From Oikopleura dioica (Eukaryota; Chordata; Appendicularia; Copelata; Oikopleuridae): a stretch of DNA of 64,000 nucleotides. The DNA lies in the NCBI GenBank assembly GCA_907165135.1, contig OU015567.1, positions 2,671,001-2,735,000 on the forward strand, written 5' to 3'. Below, piece by piece: positions 1 through 14,169 of the stretch (position 1 is the first letter of the stretch; each line of letters starts with the position of its first letter). Made by a program: the position numbers and the translations under genes. The notes under the pieces are model-generated. The model had not been told where the DNA came from. It searched no databases and saw only the letters and a list, made by a program, of their open reading frames with translations.

Positions 1-2341
<2,341 letters not shown>

Positions 2342-3447
2342 TATCTTCTGACTCTCTCTCTCTCTTTTGTTGTTTCCCGTCCCTGAGTAAATCGACCACA
2401 AGCTGATGCTAAAAAAGATGCAACATTAAATTTTCATCCCTTTCTTTTTATTCAGCTAAAAAGGATATGTCACGTAAGTGCTTTTATGATTCGCATTGAT
2501 GGGTATATATTTTTGATGAGCTCTAACTTCGCCCTTCTGCGGAAAATAACAATTTGAAGGGTCGAATAAAGACTGTTAGGGGTCAATTTTGCTGTCTATA
2601 TATCTTCTTGTTTTCCTCTCTAGTCAGCTACAGTCTCAATTTTAGCGCGAGAAAGGAAATGCGCGTGCTTATCAAGAGCGCTCAGTAATGTGCGAAGATA
2701 TCAAACGCTCCATTGTGGTGATAATTTGCCCAGCAGGGGCTGTCACTCGGCGACATTAGGCTCCTGTATATCATCGCTTAACTCACTTTACTGTATTTAT
2801 AAACTCATAAGTTGAATGCGAAATTCAATGAAAAGAAGTCTGAAAGCTGGAAAAGTCCCGTCAAAATAAATAATCGGAGACGACTTCATCTCATAGGTGT
2901 GCCGCCATCTTTGCTCCCGAACCCTGCCTCCGAAATCAACGAGGACTCATCTGATCCCTCCTTTTTAAAAATGCCATAAGACTGAATTTCCTTGAACCTG
3001 CCCCGTGTATTTTGATCTTAGTGATTCACTAATAGTGAAGGTCAAATAAAAGACGACTCAAAGACAAAAATAAAACCAGTTCCAACTGGTTAAAAAATAA
3101 ACTAAGATCGATTCTCCGAAAATAATCTGCCTTCGTAATCTTGGCTTATTCTTTGGGGTCGCCTGTTTCATAGCAACGGTGGGCGTGCGAGGTAAAATTT
3201 TCTCCAAATGGAGATTTGAGCGTACCTTTTTAGTTTGATATCCGTGGAAGTTAAATAAAAACGGGTCCATTCTCGTACAGCCTGTCCTCGTGATACCGTA
3301 AAACTTGAAAACAAACTCGACCCGATGGACTCGTCTGTTTTCCTCCATTATGACCGTTTTTGAGCTAATAAGTGCTCTACCGCCACAGCCGGATTAGAGT
3401 ATTAAAATGAATGACAATGATTTTTTGCTTTATTCACAAGTCTGAAA
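2342..3447. other. Intergenic region between divergent genes
   Basis: About 1.1 kb between the start of the minus-strand esterase and the first copy of the BBOX1-like exon. I see no domain or spliced coding pattern. A 96-codon minus-strand ORF at 3058-3348 has no motif and no neighbouring exon. Both flanking genes point away from here, so promoters for both should lie in it, but no individual element could be supported. Confidence 0.5.
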
Positions 3448-3581
3448 ATGCTCAAAACTATTCGACCTCGATTTTTCCAGCGATTTTTCAAAGTCAATCA
3501 ATTTTCCCCTGATTTGGCGAGTGTTTCGTTTTCTATTGACGGACAGCAGAAATCAAACGATTTTTCGACAATCTGGCTGAG
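3448..3581 (+). pseudogene. Tandem copy 1 of BBOX1-like first exon, splice donor lost
   Basis: An open frame from ATG at 3448 encodes a protein start related to the intact exon at 3831 (MLKTIRPRFFQRFFKV versus MLKTLKPQFFRRFFKV) and ends with the same IWL motif. Where the intact copy reads CTGAG then GTACGT, this copy reads CTGAG then TTAAGG. The donor GT is gone and an in-frame TAA follows at once. It therefore cannot be spliced onto the dioxygenase body as written. Divergence from copy 2 looks substantial, so the duplication is not recent. Confidence 0.7.
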
Positions 3582-3830
3582 TTAAGGGCTTTTTTTCTTG
3601 CCTCAAGGGCGTATTTTTTTATGTCGATGAGGAACATGTCCTAAATAGACATGTCAGATGTCTATTTTTTGCCTTATGAAATTTTTAGACAATAGAAGGC
3701 CAAATGACCCTGTTTTCCTTTATAGACTTTTTCCCTGTAAGTAGGTCAGTTATTGCTTCTAGCACCGCCACTCCCAGTTAAAAACTGAACAATTCTTGAG
3801 TCGAAGCTTTCATTCGAAAATACGCTGACC

Positions 3831-5705
3831 ATGCTTAAAACTTTGAAACCTCAATTTTTTCGACGATTTTTTAAAGTCGATAATTTCACGGCAACATCAG
3901 CGAGGGTTTTTCTTGGAATAAACGGAAAGCTAAGAGAGGCTGATTTCTCCGCAATTTGGCTGAGGTACGTCTTGAGACCAAGAGAGGTTACATAGTTTCG
4001 TCAGAAGAAACCAGTTGAACCAACCCACTCTCGCCTTTGCCAAAGGCATTGATTATAATCCCGGTTTATTCTAGAAGATATACCTAAGTAGTCAATGCCT
4101 TAGGCAAAGTTCTGATTCCGCCACTTCCAGCTTAGTTGTCTTCTGAAAGCTCTGACTCGTAAATATCTTTATTCAGAGAATGCTGAAAACTTTAAGTCCC
4201 CGATTTTTTTCGACGATTTTTTAAAGTCGATTGTTTTACAACGGAACCTGCAAAAGTCCATCTTAGAATAGATGGAAAGCAAAGAGAGGCTGATTTCTCA
4301 GCAATTTGGCTAAGGTTTATTAAAGCAGCAATCTTTAAAAAAAGAGCAAAGAGCGTTATGACTTTTTAAGATTCAATTGCCACTGCCCTGATTGCCGACA
4401 ACAAGGATCGGGTCAAAAGACAATCTCTCCTCTTTCCTGGCCAAGCGAACTCAAGCTGGAGCATGCTGTTTTCGAGGATGACGTCCTGAAATTTACCCTT
4501 GAGGGTGAAGACCATGTGGGTGTGATTCCAGGAGACGTTCTTCGAAAATTTGTCAGGCAAAGTTTCAAATCTTATTTCACTTTTAACTTTTCTCTCTAAA
4601 ATAAAGAGGCACTGTCAATACTATTGAAAAGTGTTGAAATTTCGGTAAAAGCGATGAAGATGCGCGAAATAGCGCACAGACGAAAATGAGTTTCTCTCCT
4701 GTTGTCAATCCGGTGGTCGATTTTTCCGAATACCAAGATGAAGCTGGCCAATACGCACTTACAAAAAACGTCATGGACAACGGCTACTGCGTCATCAAAA
4801 ACTGCGACAACTTCAAAGACAGTGTCTTCGAAATCGCCAGCAAAATCGCAGTTCCTCAGTCGACAATGTACGGCTTCACGCAAGAAATCAAGACGGAACC
4901 GACTCCGAGGAATATCGCATTTTCGGGCATCTATCTCGGTCCGCACATGGACTTTCCTTACTACGAGTCGCCCCCGGGAATTTCTTTTATGCTTTGTCGA
5001 AGAAACGATGAGTCTGTTGAAGGTAAATAAAAAAAAGCGAAGGCTCAGAATAATCATTATTTTTAAAGGTGGTGAGTCGATTCTTATTGATGCATTCGAA
5101 GTTGCGGAAGAAATAAGAAGATGTTCCCCTGAAGATTTCAAAGTCCTCTGCGAAGTCCCAGTTCGATACCAGAAAATTCACTGGGATCGAGACGATCCGG
5201 TCTACATGGAATGGGAGCAGCCTCATATCGTCGTCGACAGTGAAGGAACAATCACAAGGTAGAAGTAATGCATTTTTCAGCTTGTAAATGACTGTTTTCA
5301 GAATCAACTGGGGACCAGCGTTTGAAGGAAAAAGCAAAAACGACTCTATGACAGCTGAGTATTTGAAGGCCTACAGATTGTTCTTGCAAAAAGTAAACGA
5401 GTCTCCGACAAAAACGGTTCGAAAACTTGAAGCAGGAGAATGCCTCGGTAAAATTGAAATAATTTCAAAAATAATATTCTGCTAGTTTTCAATAATCGAC
5501 GAATGTTGCATGGACGAAACGAGTTTGAATTGAACGGAGGAACCCGTCTTCTTGAATGTAAGAATTTCTGTGGTCACATTTGCCTAAAATCTGCTTAGTG
5601 GCGTTTTTGAACATTTGCGAATTCCGTTCAAGAGCGCAAGTGCTCGAGATCACTCAAGGTGATGGAGAGTTGGTGAAGATGATCGGAAATCAAAATACGA
5701 TTTGA
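3831..5705 (+). CDS. BBOX1: Gamma-butyrobetaine dioxygenase-like 2-oxoglutarate/Fe(II) oxygenase
   Basis: Non-haem iron, 2-oxoglutarate-dependent hydroxylase of the BBOX/TMLHE family, the last step of carnitine synthesis in animals. Exons: 3831-3964, 4371-4556, 4652-5022, 5069-5258, 5302-5447, 5486-5557, 5599-5705. The N-terminal domain ends WLR and continues NCHCPDC in exon 2, matching the zinc-binding N-terminal domain of the family. The catalytic domain carries the first iron ligands in HMDFPY (near 4945) and the distal His in MLHGRNEF (near 5510). INWGPAFEG and FNNRRMLHG are also family-like. Frames join cleanly; the second intron (4557-4651) works only as GC-AG. Of three tandem first exons, only the one at 3831 has both an intact frame and a GT donor, so I chose it. 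Trimethyllysine dioxygenase is the main alternative. Confidence 0.9.
4180..4314 (+). pseudogene. Tandem copy 3 of BBOX1-like first exon, frameshifted
   Basis: This copy lies closest to the dioxygenase body and keeps the exon end (DFSAIWL plus a GT donor at 4315) and an ATG at 4180. It carries seven T residues where copy 2 has six, near 4207, so the reading frame from the ATG runs into TAA after about 14 codons. The downstream part is in the correct phase to splice to 4371, but no ATG feeds that frame. It could still be used as 5' untranslated sequence. Confidence 0.65.
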
Positions 5706-5946
5706 CAACTCCGAAGAAACGAAAATATCAAAACCTGAAATCTGCCTGAAATCAATTTTGACCCCTTTTACTGACCAATAAAAAAGAGCAAAAAAGTCGT
5801 CGTATTGCGCGTTTATTCGATAGATACGGTATTTCATAATTATTAACACAACTGTCACTTCGGCATCCTAATTGTTGTAGACATCATTGACCATTGGCCG
5901 GAATGAGCTATAATTTCCACTTTTGAAATCAACAAGGAGTCTCGTT

Positions 5947-7501
5947 TTACCTGAAAAGAGAGGCTAGTCCGTCGCCACACTGATTCGTGCATTCGCAAGT
6001 GATGATTTTGTCCATTTTCTTGGTGAATTTATTCTTCTTGCCGTTTTCGTCGCAACTTTTAAAAAGTTTAATCGAATATAAAAAAAACTTTTCTCACGTG
6101 AAATCAACATCGATCGTTTCAGTCTTGCTGGGCTTGCAGCAATAGTCATTTTTGCAGCTTCCGCAATATCGTGGTCTGTATTTTTGATCAGATCGGCAGC
6201 CAGAGAACTCGAATTGAATGGGCTCCGTCACGCGGACTTTTTCGAGACACATTTTGTTGCGAAGTCTGGGCTTGGTTTTGAAGAGGTTCTCGATTTCAAG
6301 ACTGTGCGACGCATCACAAGGGCGCACTTGGCACAGTTTAGTTTCCTTTTTCATATCACATTCCTTAAAAATATTTTTATCAAACAGAAAAAGAGCAGAT
6401 GTCGACCTCATTATTGTTGGTAACTCGCTCCCGAACACCCCAGCCGCATTCTCTCGAGCACTCGGACCACTCAGTCGTTTGGACCATGCATTTTGTCTCG
6501 CTGTTGTAAGAGATCTTTGGCACTTTTCTGTGCGCCGCGCCAAAAACGCTCTTTTCTGAAAACTTTTTTTAATCTTATTTTTTCAAACATAATCTTACGA
6601 ATTTTGAGAGGTCGAAGCTGAGGTCGATCAGCAGATCCGCAAGTCCATTCTCCACAGCAGGCAGTTGGATCGTTTGATTCTTCGTATCGAGGGTTCAAAC
6701 ACTGAATTTAATAAATAAGTGTGTCTCGAGGGTATGTCTGACATTTGCTGGAGGTTTTTGCGCGCAAGTCGGGTAGCAGCCGATGTCACCATCGACGCAG
6801 ACGCAGGTCAGCTGGCAGGACTTTGGATTTGGGAAAAATTCATCGCCTAAGTTTCATCGTAGCGGGGGGAAGTAGAAGATTGCGTTTACCTGAGCTTTTG
6901 ATGATTCCAGAAATGAAACATTTTTTGAGCTTTGGATCTGACGCGCATTTGAACTCGTTTCCTTGTTTCTAGAGAAATCAAATTTATGGGCTCTTTTCCA
7001 ACCGTCAAATTTTGCACTTACCAAACAAGCCAGGCCCTTAGTATGATCACATGGATTCATCATATCGCATTTTTCTCCTTGTTGTTTTGCACATTTCTGG
7101 CAGCAGTCGCACTCGTCCCATAAATGGGCAACTCCCGGTTTGCACTGAACATCTTCCCCTCTCAAGTTACCCGCCCAAGAGAGCGCATTTTTTCCACAAA
7201 AATCTTGGTTGCATTGATGCTTGGCTGGACAATGAGAGCTTCTTCGGGACGCATATGCCGCCTGAAATGACCTTGAACTGTGGAATGGATTATAATGAGC
7301 CCTTTCCCCTGGCCTCTGTCAAATTTATAATCGAATGATTAATCCCCTTCGAGTTTGTTTGTCCAACTCACTGTCAAATTGTCGATCTGAGGGGTGATGG
7401 ATTGATCTTCTGATAAATCAGATGCTCTTTCTTCAGACTCTTACGATGTCGAAAATGGTAATTACGAAGGTTAACGACCCCCGGTTACTCGTTATTACCA
7501 T
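5947..7501 (-). CDS. CCN-family matricellular protein (CTGF/CYR61 type, four domains)
   Basis: Secreted matrix signalling protein with the full CCN order. Exon 1 (7501-7445) encodes a signal peptide ending at about AYA in exon 2. Then come the IGFBP domain (CPAKHQCNQDFCGK, WDECDCCQKCAKQQGEKC, about 7220-7020), the VWC domain (CQLTCVCVDGDIGCYPTC and DPTACCGEWTC, about 6830-6620), TSP1 (TTEWSECSRECGWGVRER, about 6480-6430) and the C-terminal cystine knot (KMCLEKVRV, CRSDQKYRPRYCGSCKNDYCC, KIITCECTNQC, about 6250-5960). Eight exons are joined by GT-AG introns of about 40-170 nt, all in phase. If the last donor is ignored, the protein stops after SLFR at 5947; splicing to a further exon would end at 5855. 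Which vertebrate CCN paralogue is closest cannot be decided by eye. Confidence 0.93.
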
Positions 7502-8572
7502 CCGTCAAGCAGTTGTAAATTATTCATAGATCAATGAAAAAATGAACATGAATTGAATTTCAGAAAAGCGTGTAAAGGGGGTGATGAAGGAAAAATAAAC
7601 ACCACCTAAAGGTAGAAATCTATTTTAACAAAGTGTTAATTTTTGCACGAAAAAACGTGCGGGCGGAAATCCAGAACGTGCGGTCTAGCACTTTCAAAAT
7701 CTGGCAGAGAGTCGATGATCGACTCTCTGATCATCAATCAACAAGTTTCAAGTGGATTGAGTTCGCAAATTCTTTTTGGAACTTTTCCTGAAAGTTCATT
7801 ACTTCATTTTCTCTTTTAAGAAAGGGATTTTTTTAAATAATATATACCGATTCGACAAAAATTATCGAAGTTCAGATTTGTCTTAAAAACTATGACTTTA
7901 TGGTTCCTGTTTCAAATTTTTTTTTCATTCATATATAAAAGAGCATTATTTGTCGAATAACTTACCGATATTTGAAAGAAAACAGAAATCTTCATTGTTC
8001 TTTTCTTCCCCTCTTCGCTTAGATTTTTCTTGTAAGTCTCTAAGATGATGACCCCCTGCTCCTCTTGAACTTTTTTCTCGATTCAATAAAAAGAGGTGCG
8101 AAGTAGTTCTGAACACGAGCTGTCCAAATTTACTTTTTCCGAAGTGATGTTCAACTTCCTCGAGAAGATCAAGAGCGCCGCAACCTTTTATTAATTTCTT
8201 TTATTGAGCGAAAAAGTCAACACTAACGCGATTGACGTCAAATTTTGGAAGATCGGAGACAATGAGGAATACAATGAGGAGACGACATAAAGAAGGCTGG
8301 TCATACTGAAATTGTTCTTCTGAAGAAAAAATGAAAATACTGTATTTATGAAGAATAAAACCGTAAAATTCGGTTTTTCCAGAAAACGCTTCTTCAATTT
8401 GGAATTCGTCAGAATTGAATTCTGATAAGATCAGCGGCGAATAATCATGTCCGAAATGGCTGATAATTCACTGACTTTTCCCGCTCAACCGCTCGTGCGA
8501 ACCGAAGCGATCATCGACCGGAGATAAAACCGCAGAACCCAGGACAATTCTAAACAAGAGAAAAGTTGAGAA
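7502..8572. other. Intergenic region, no gene recognised
   Basis: This stretch lies between the CCN start and the first tandem esterase. It holds a short perfect hairpin at 7706-7728 (AGAGAGTCGAT, one base, then its complement). A hydrophobic 68-codon ORF lies on the minus strand at 8191-8397 and has no supporting exon or motif. Promoters for both neighbours are expected here. Confidence 0.45.
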
Positions 8573-11167
8573 ATGAAGCTTGGAGGTTAATTAAAAGCGA
8601 ATTTAGAACAAAGTCAAATTAAAAATTCTAGCGGCGCTTTTGGCTCGCTCCCTCGGAGCTGAAACTTGTTCTGCAAGATGTGATGGAGGAGTTACCTCAG
8701 AAAACGAGCCATGTAACACACAACCGTGCTCGATCTACACAGATGGTTCAAACATATTTGGCAACGGAGGAACCTTTGATTCCCTCGACGATTGGACATG
8801 GAACAAATGCTCCGTTTCTCTTTCCCAGCCGGGCTATTACTCGGACAACGCTGCTTTCGTTTCTGACAGGGAAACTGCAGGCGCTGTTCTTGCTCAAGAA
8901 TTTGACGGAGCAACTCTTCTAGATCAGGACTACACTGGTCGGGTTTTCTTCAAACCAGCAGCAGGTAATCAGCCCGGAACGGTGAAAATGATGGTGAGAA
9001 ACAACAAAAAAGCGGACAATTCAAACAAATGGATTGCTATTTCTCTGACTCATCAAGTCCCCGCTGGAACAGAAGATTCCCCTTGGATGGGAATCGACAT
9101 TGCTTGGAATCCGCGAGAGAGTGTAAACGGCAATCCTGCCAATTTCAACTATGCGCTGTACTTGGTCTACAAAGGAGACAACAACGAGCTAGAGGACTTC
9201 TACCAAGACGAGTCTTTTATTATCCCAGCTGGAGATGCTCCAACCACAACCGCCCCTCCGACGACAACAGGAGAGCCTGTTCCGACATTTTCCTTCGCGC
9301 TTGGGGACACCACTTTCACTGGGGAGTTGACTGATTTTGGCAATGTTCACTTCAAAGGAATCGAATTCGCGACTGCAGAAAGATGGCGAGCTCCCGTGAT
9401 GACAACTTCGTGGGAATCCGAGTACGATGCTACTCAATGGGGCAAGGTTTGCATGACACACGGTTGGAAATCTTGGTGGACTGGAGGAGCTGATTTCTCT
9501 GAAGATTGTCTGTACATTAACGTTCACACACGGCCAGAATACATTGAGAACGGGGAAAAACGGCCGATTCTAGCGTATATCCACGGTGGTGGTTTAGTCG
9601 GAGGAGACAATCGAAAGAATTACAATGAATTGATCGAAAAACAAGGCGTGGTGATGTTTTCAATTCAATATCGCCTCGGCCCTTACGGTTTTCTCTACGA
9701 TCACGATGGGGTAGCGGAAAATAAGGCAAACTGGGGATTCCTCGATCAGCAGATGGCTCTTCAGTGGATTCAGCAGTTTGGTGGCTACTTCGGCGGCGAT
9801 GTTGATCAAGTCACACTTGGAGGGTGCTCTGCAGGAAGTTGGTCGACATGGTATCATTTGACGATGCCCAGCTCTTGGCCATATTTTCACAGAGCTATCA
9901 CTAACGGAATCGGCGTCTTTGGCCAGTACGATGAGCCAGCTAGCATCGAGGTCAACAGAATGTACAACGATTACGTAATGGACGAGCTTGATTGTCCAGA
10001 CGTTGAGTGCCTCCGTACAAAAACTGTCGATGAACTCAATTTCTACTTCACTGGCATTTCGAATCAGTTTAACATCCCTGAAGTTCTCCACGAACATTTT
10101 TACGGGCCGCATGTGGATGGAGTTTTAGTGTTCAAAACACCTCTTGAAGCGCTGTATGATGGGGACATAAGAAAGAATACTCCCATTTCCTGGAACTACA
10201 ACCGCGATGACTCGTGGAATCTACTCGGTGGAAAACTCAACAGCGCTCTAGGCGTAAGTTTAGCTTTTTCAAAAGTCATAATCATTTTTGATTTCAGTCT
10301 ATGGTCGAATTTGAAGACCGACTCGACGAGTTGATTGCCATTCAAACATCCTCTGGCTTCGAATTTCCCTCAAATCTCACCGACCAGTTGTTTGCCACGA
10401 CTTACGGCCAGGAACTCTGGGAGAAGCATCTCATCGACGTCTTTGGCTGCCCAGATGGAGAACATGGCGAGGTAATGGATTGCAAATATACGATGAACAG
10501 ATTCACAACGGCCAAAAAATGGACTTGCAATACTCAATACGGCTTTACCGGTGCCCCGCTTACGGACCCTGAAATCGGCCCAATCTACCCCCTTGAGCTT
10601 CATAAGGAAAACTGTGAAGATCTCACGCTTGCCTGCCACTGTCAGGACGCAAGCTGGGTTTTCGGAAACAATAACATCCACAACGGCTTGCCTGAAATCG
10701 AGAGAACTTACCGACAAGCCGGGCGAGATTATTGGGGACAATTTATTCGAAACGGAACTTTCCCAGAAAACAATTCATTCGGAGAAATGAAGAATATCAA
10801 GGAACTTGACGGGTAAAAAGCAAGATTTATATTCAAAAGTGAAAAAGAATTTAGCAAAATTAATCTGGTCGATGAAAACGGTATCGTCCACGACTTCGCC
10901 TACGAGGAGGAATGCAACGCGCTCAATGCTCTTGGAGATGAAATCGGGCACATGAGAGTTTATCAAGATGGATATTACCATACTTTCGACGGCAATGGTA
11001 AGAACAGATTTTATAAAAAATCGAATAAATCAGAACAAAAATCTTATCTCAAAAACCCCGAATTTCAAGGTTCAACTTCGAAATCACCCAAAAAGCGGAG
11101 TAAATTTCGCTCAAAAAATGCTTTTTTGAATAAAAGAAGAGCAAGGTTTCAGAAAAAGAAGGGCTAA
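8573..11167 (+). CDS. Modular secreted esterase, tandem copy A
   Basis: Predicted secreted carboxylesterase-like protein. Exon 1 is tiny (8573-8585) and gives MKLG; the main exon runs to 10253, then 10298-10815 and shorter 3' exons. Order: a cysteine segment resembling the end of a TSP1 repeat (CSARCDGG, NEPCNTQPC), a roughly 160-residue beta-rich module (TFDSLDDW to DESFIIPAG), a Thr/Pro linker, then the esterase domain. The nucleophile motif is GCSAG (near 9830). The acid position reads NRDDSW instead of the usual Glu motif (near 10205). His is in ACHCQDASWVFG (near 10650). Hydrolase activity is therefore plausible with a Ser-Asp-His triad. The last exon is uncertain: reading through from 10952 gives a basic tail ending at 11167. 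Its neighbour at 11432 is a close paralogue with the same exon pattern. Confidence 0.85.
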
Positions 11168-11431
11168 AATATCAATTGAATTTATTCCGTTTTTTATTCG
11201 CTTCCTTATTTCTTTTTCTACCTCATGAACAGAATTTCTACTCAACTCAACTCTATTCCTCTGTATTACAATCTTCATGAATCCTTGCTTTTCTTTTCTT
11301 CACACACCAATAAAATTATTTTTACAAGCATTAACTTTGAGTGTCTCCTCATTTTCTTTATGATAGATGCTAGTGAATTCGACTTTTCGTAAGTTATTCT
11401 CTTGATAATGTCAAATCCCAAGAAAATAGAT

Positions 11432-13962
11432 ATGAAGGGTGCTGCTTATTTTTACGCCTCCGCTTAATTTTGCCCAATATCAATGAAATATTCAGCTGAA
11501 ACATGTTCCGCTCGTTGTGACGGAGGTGTAACGATTGCAAACGAGCCTTGCAATATTGAACCATGCTCTGTTTACACTGATGGATCGAACATCTTCGGCG
11601 ATGGCGGAACCTTCGACTCCATGGATGATTGGACTTGCGCGACTGCTCAATGCTCTGCTTCGATTGTCCAGCCAGGCTACTACTCTGACAATGCCGTTTT
11701 CGTCTCTGGTCGAGGCACTCCTGGTGCAGTTCTTGCTCAAGAATTTGACGGGACTACTCTCCTTGATCAGGATTACATCGGCCGCGTTTTCTTCAAACCA
11801 GCAGCTGAGAATCAACCTGGATGGGTGAAGATGATGGTCAGATGCAACAAAAAGTCAGACAACTCGAACAAATATCTTGCTATTTCTGAAACATACTCTG
11901 TTCCAGCCGGGACGAAGGATTCTGTCTGGATGGGAATCGATATCGATTGGAATCCGAGAGAAAGTGCGAACGGAAACCCAGACAATTTCAACTACGCATT
12001 GTACTTGGTCTACAAAGGCAACAACAACGAACTCGAGGATTTCTACCAAGATGAGTCATTTATCGTTCCCGCTGGTGGTGCTACAACAACTGCGCCTCCT
12101 ACGACGACTTCAACAACAAGCTCGCCACCTGACGGCACTTTCTCATTTGCTCTCGGGGACACCACTTTTACGGGAGAATTGACAGCAGAAAACAATGTAC
12201 ATTTCAAAGGCATCAAGTACGCCACTGCTGAAAGATGGAGATCTCCGGTAATGAAAACAAGTTGGGAAGCGACTTATGACGCGACTGAATATGGCCAGAT
12301 ATGCATGACTGACTGGTGGAAATCATCCTCCCCTAATGCCGATGAATATTCTGAAGACTGCCTCTACATGAATGTAATCACAAAGCCCGAGTACATCCAA
12401 AACGGCGAGAAAAAACCAATCCTTGCGTTTATCCACGGCGGCGGACTGGTCGGAGGAGATAATCGAAGAGAATACAACCTATTGGTCGATACTGAAGATG
12501 TAGTCCTTTTCTCGATGGCATATCGCGTCGGACCGTATGGGTTTTTGTATGATCACGATGGCCCAGAAGAACACAAAGGCAACTGGGGATTCCTCGATCA
12601 GCAAGTGGCCCTTCAGTGGATTCAACAATTTGGCGAGGCCTTTGGCGGTGACATTGACCAAGTAACGATTGGTGGGTGCTCAGCTGGAAGTTGGTCGACT
12701 TGGTACCATCTCACAATGCCCAGCTCCTGGCCATATTTCCACAGAGCAATTTCAAACGGAATCGGGGTTTACGGCCAGTACGACGAGCCGACGAGCATCG
12801 AAGTGAACAAAATGTGGAACGATTACGTCGCTGAACAAGTGAATTGCCCAGATGTTGATTGTCTCCGTACCAAATCGGTTGACGATTTGAATAAGCATTT
12901 TGCAGGCGTCGGTGGACTTGGAGGAATCAACATTCCAGAAGTATTCCACGCTACTGGATTTGGACCACATGTGGATGGAATTTTAGCCAGCAAGACTCCT
13001 CTTGAAGCGCTTTTCGATGGAGAAGTCAGAAAAAATACGCCGATTTCATGGAATTACAATCGAGATGACGTTTGGAATCTTCTTGGAAACAGGCTTCCTG
13101 GGATCATTGGCGTAAGTGATTTTACAAAGACGGTGATAATTTGGTTTTTCTTTTTTTAGTCGATGGTCGAGTACCATGACAAAGTAGACGTGTTGGTTGA
13201 TGTCCAAACAGCGTCTGGTTTCTTCTATCCATCAAATTGGACGGATGCGATGCTCAAGACAACTTTCGGAGAAGAACTTTTCAACCGTCACCTCGTCGAC
13301 CTCTTTGGCTGCCCAAATGGAGAAAATGGGGAAATCGTGGACTGCAAACCAAAAATGAATCGATACATGAACGCTCAAATGTGGAGCTGCAACACCCAAT
13401 ATGGCTTTTCTGGCGCTCCAATGACCGATCCCGATATCGGACCAATTTATCCACTCGAGCTTTTTAAAGAAAACTGCGTCGCAAATACAAGAGCATGCCA
13501 CTGTCAAGATGCAGCGTGGGTTTTTGGAAAAAACCCAATCGCAGGAAATCAACTTGAAAAGGCTTGGCGACAGGCTGGTCTCGATTTTTGGGGACAATTC
13601 ATTCGAAACGGAACTTTCCCAGAAAACCACTCCTTCGGACAGATAAAAAATATCAAAGAACTGAACGGGTAAAACTGAATTTGAAGGATCGACCGTACGT
13701 TTTTTTTAAGAAAAATCAATCTTGCGGACGAAAACGGAATCATTCATGATTATGGATACGAAGAAGAATGTAACGCACTCAATGCTCTTGGCGATGAAAT
13801 CGGGCACATGAGAGTCTATCAAAATGGATACTACCATACTTTTGATGCTAATGGTAAAATTCATTGAATACTATGAAAATATCAGAACAAATAGCAGTAA
13901 TGTTCGTAAAAATTGAACGTGAAAATTTCTCTTCTTATCTAGGTCACCAGGGCAAGTTCTAG
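11432..13962 (+). CDS. Modular secreted esterase, tandem copy B
   Basis: Paralogue of the gene at 8573, same strand, with the same domains in the same order and introns at the same places. The main exon runs to about 13110, then from 13160, about 13711, and a last short exon ending GHQGKF at 13962. It keeps CSARCDGG, the beta-rich module, a longer Thr linker, the nucleophile motif GCSAG (near 12680), NRDDVW at the acid position (near 13065) and ACHCQDAAWVFG for the His (near 13500). The start is not certain. The ATG at 11432 would splice from AAGG by a GT donor into CTGAAACATG, but it gives no clear signal peptide. An alternative ATG at 11483 is in frame. Tandem duplication is the simplest origin. 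Confidence 0.84.
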
Positions 13963-14169
13963 CTGAAGTCAAAATTTAATCGCGGTATGTTATTTTCAAG
14001 GCCAACACATTGTTGGTGGTACGAGGAGCGGGGACGAGACCACAACATCACATTTCCGTTAGCCACAAGTGCATGTGTTGCTCCACTTTCGACAACATAA
14101 AAGCAAGAGACCAACGGAAGAGTTCATAAAAAAATCGAGAAAATATCAAATATCTCAAAAATAATCAAT

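Noticed and set aside
3058-3348. 96-codon minus-strand ORF
   Set aside because: No motif, no signal peptide, no adjoining splice partner.
7706-7728. Perfect 11 bp hairpin
   Set aside because: Too short and isolated to name as a terminator or regulatory site in a eukaryotic intergenic region.
8191-8397. Hydrophobic 68-codon minus-strand ORF
   Set aside because: Phe/Leu/Ser-rich from AT-rich sequence, with no acceptor, signal cleavage site or conserved motif.
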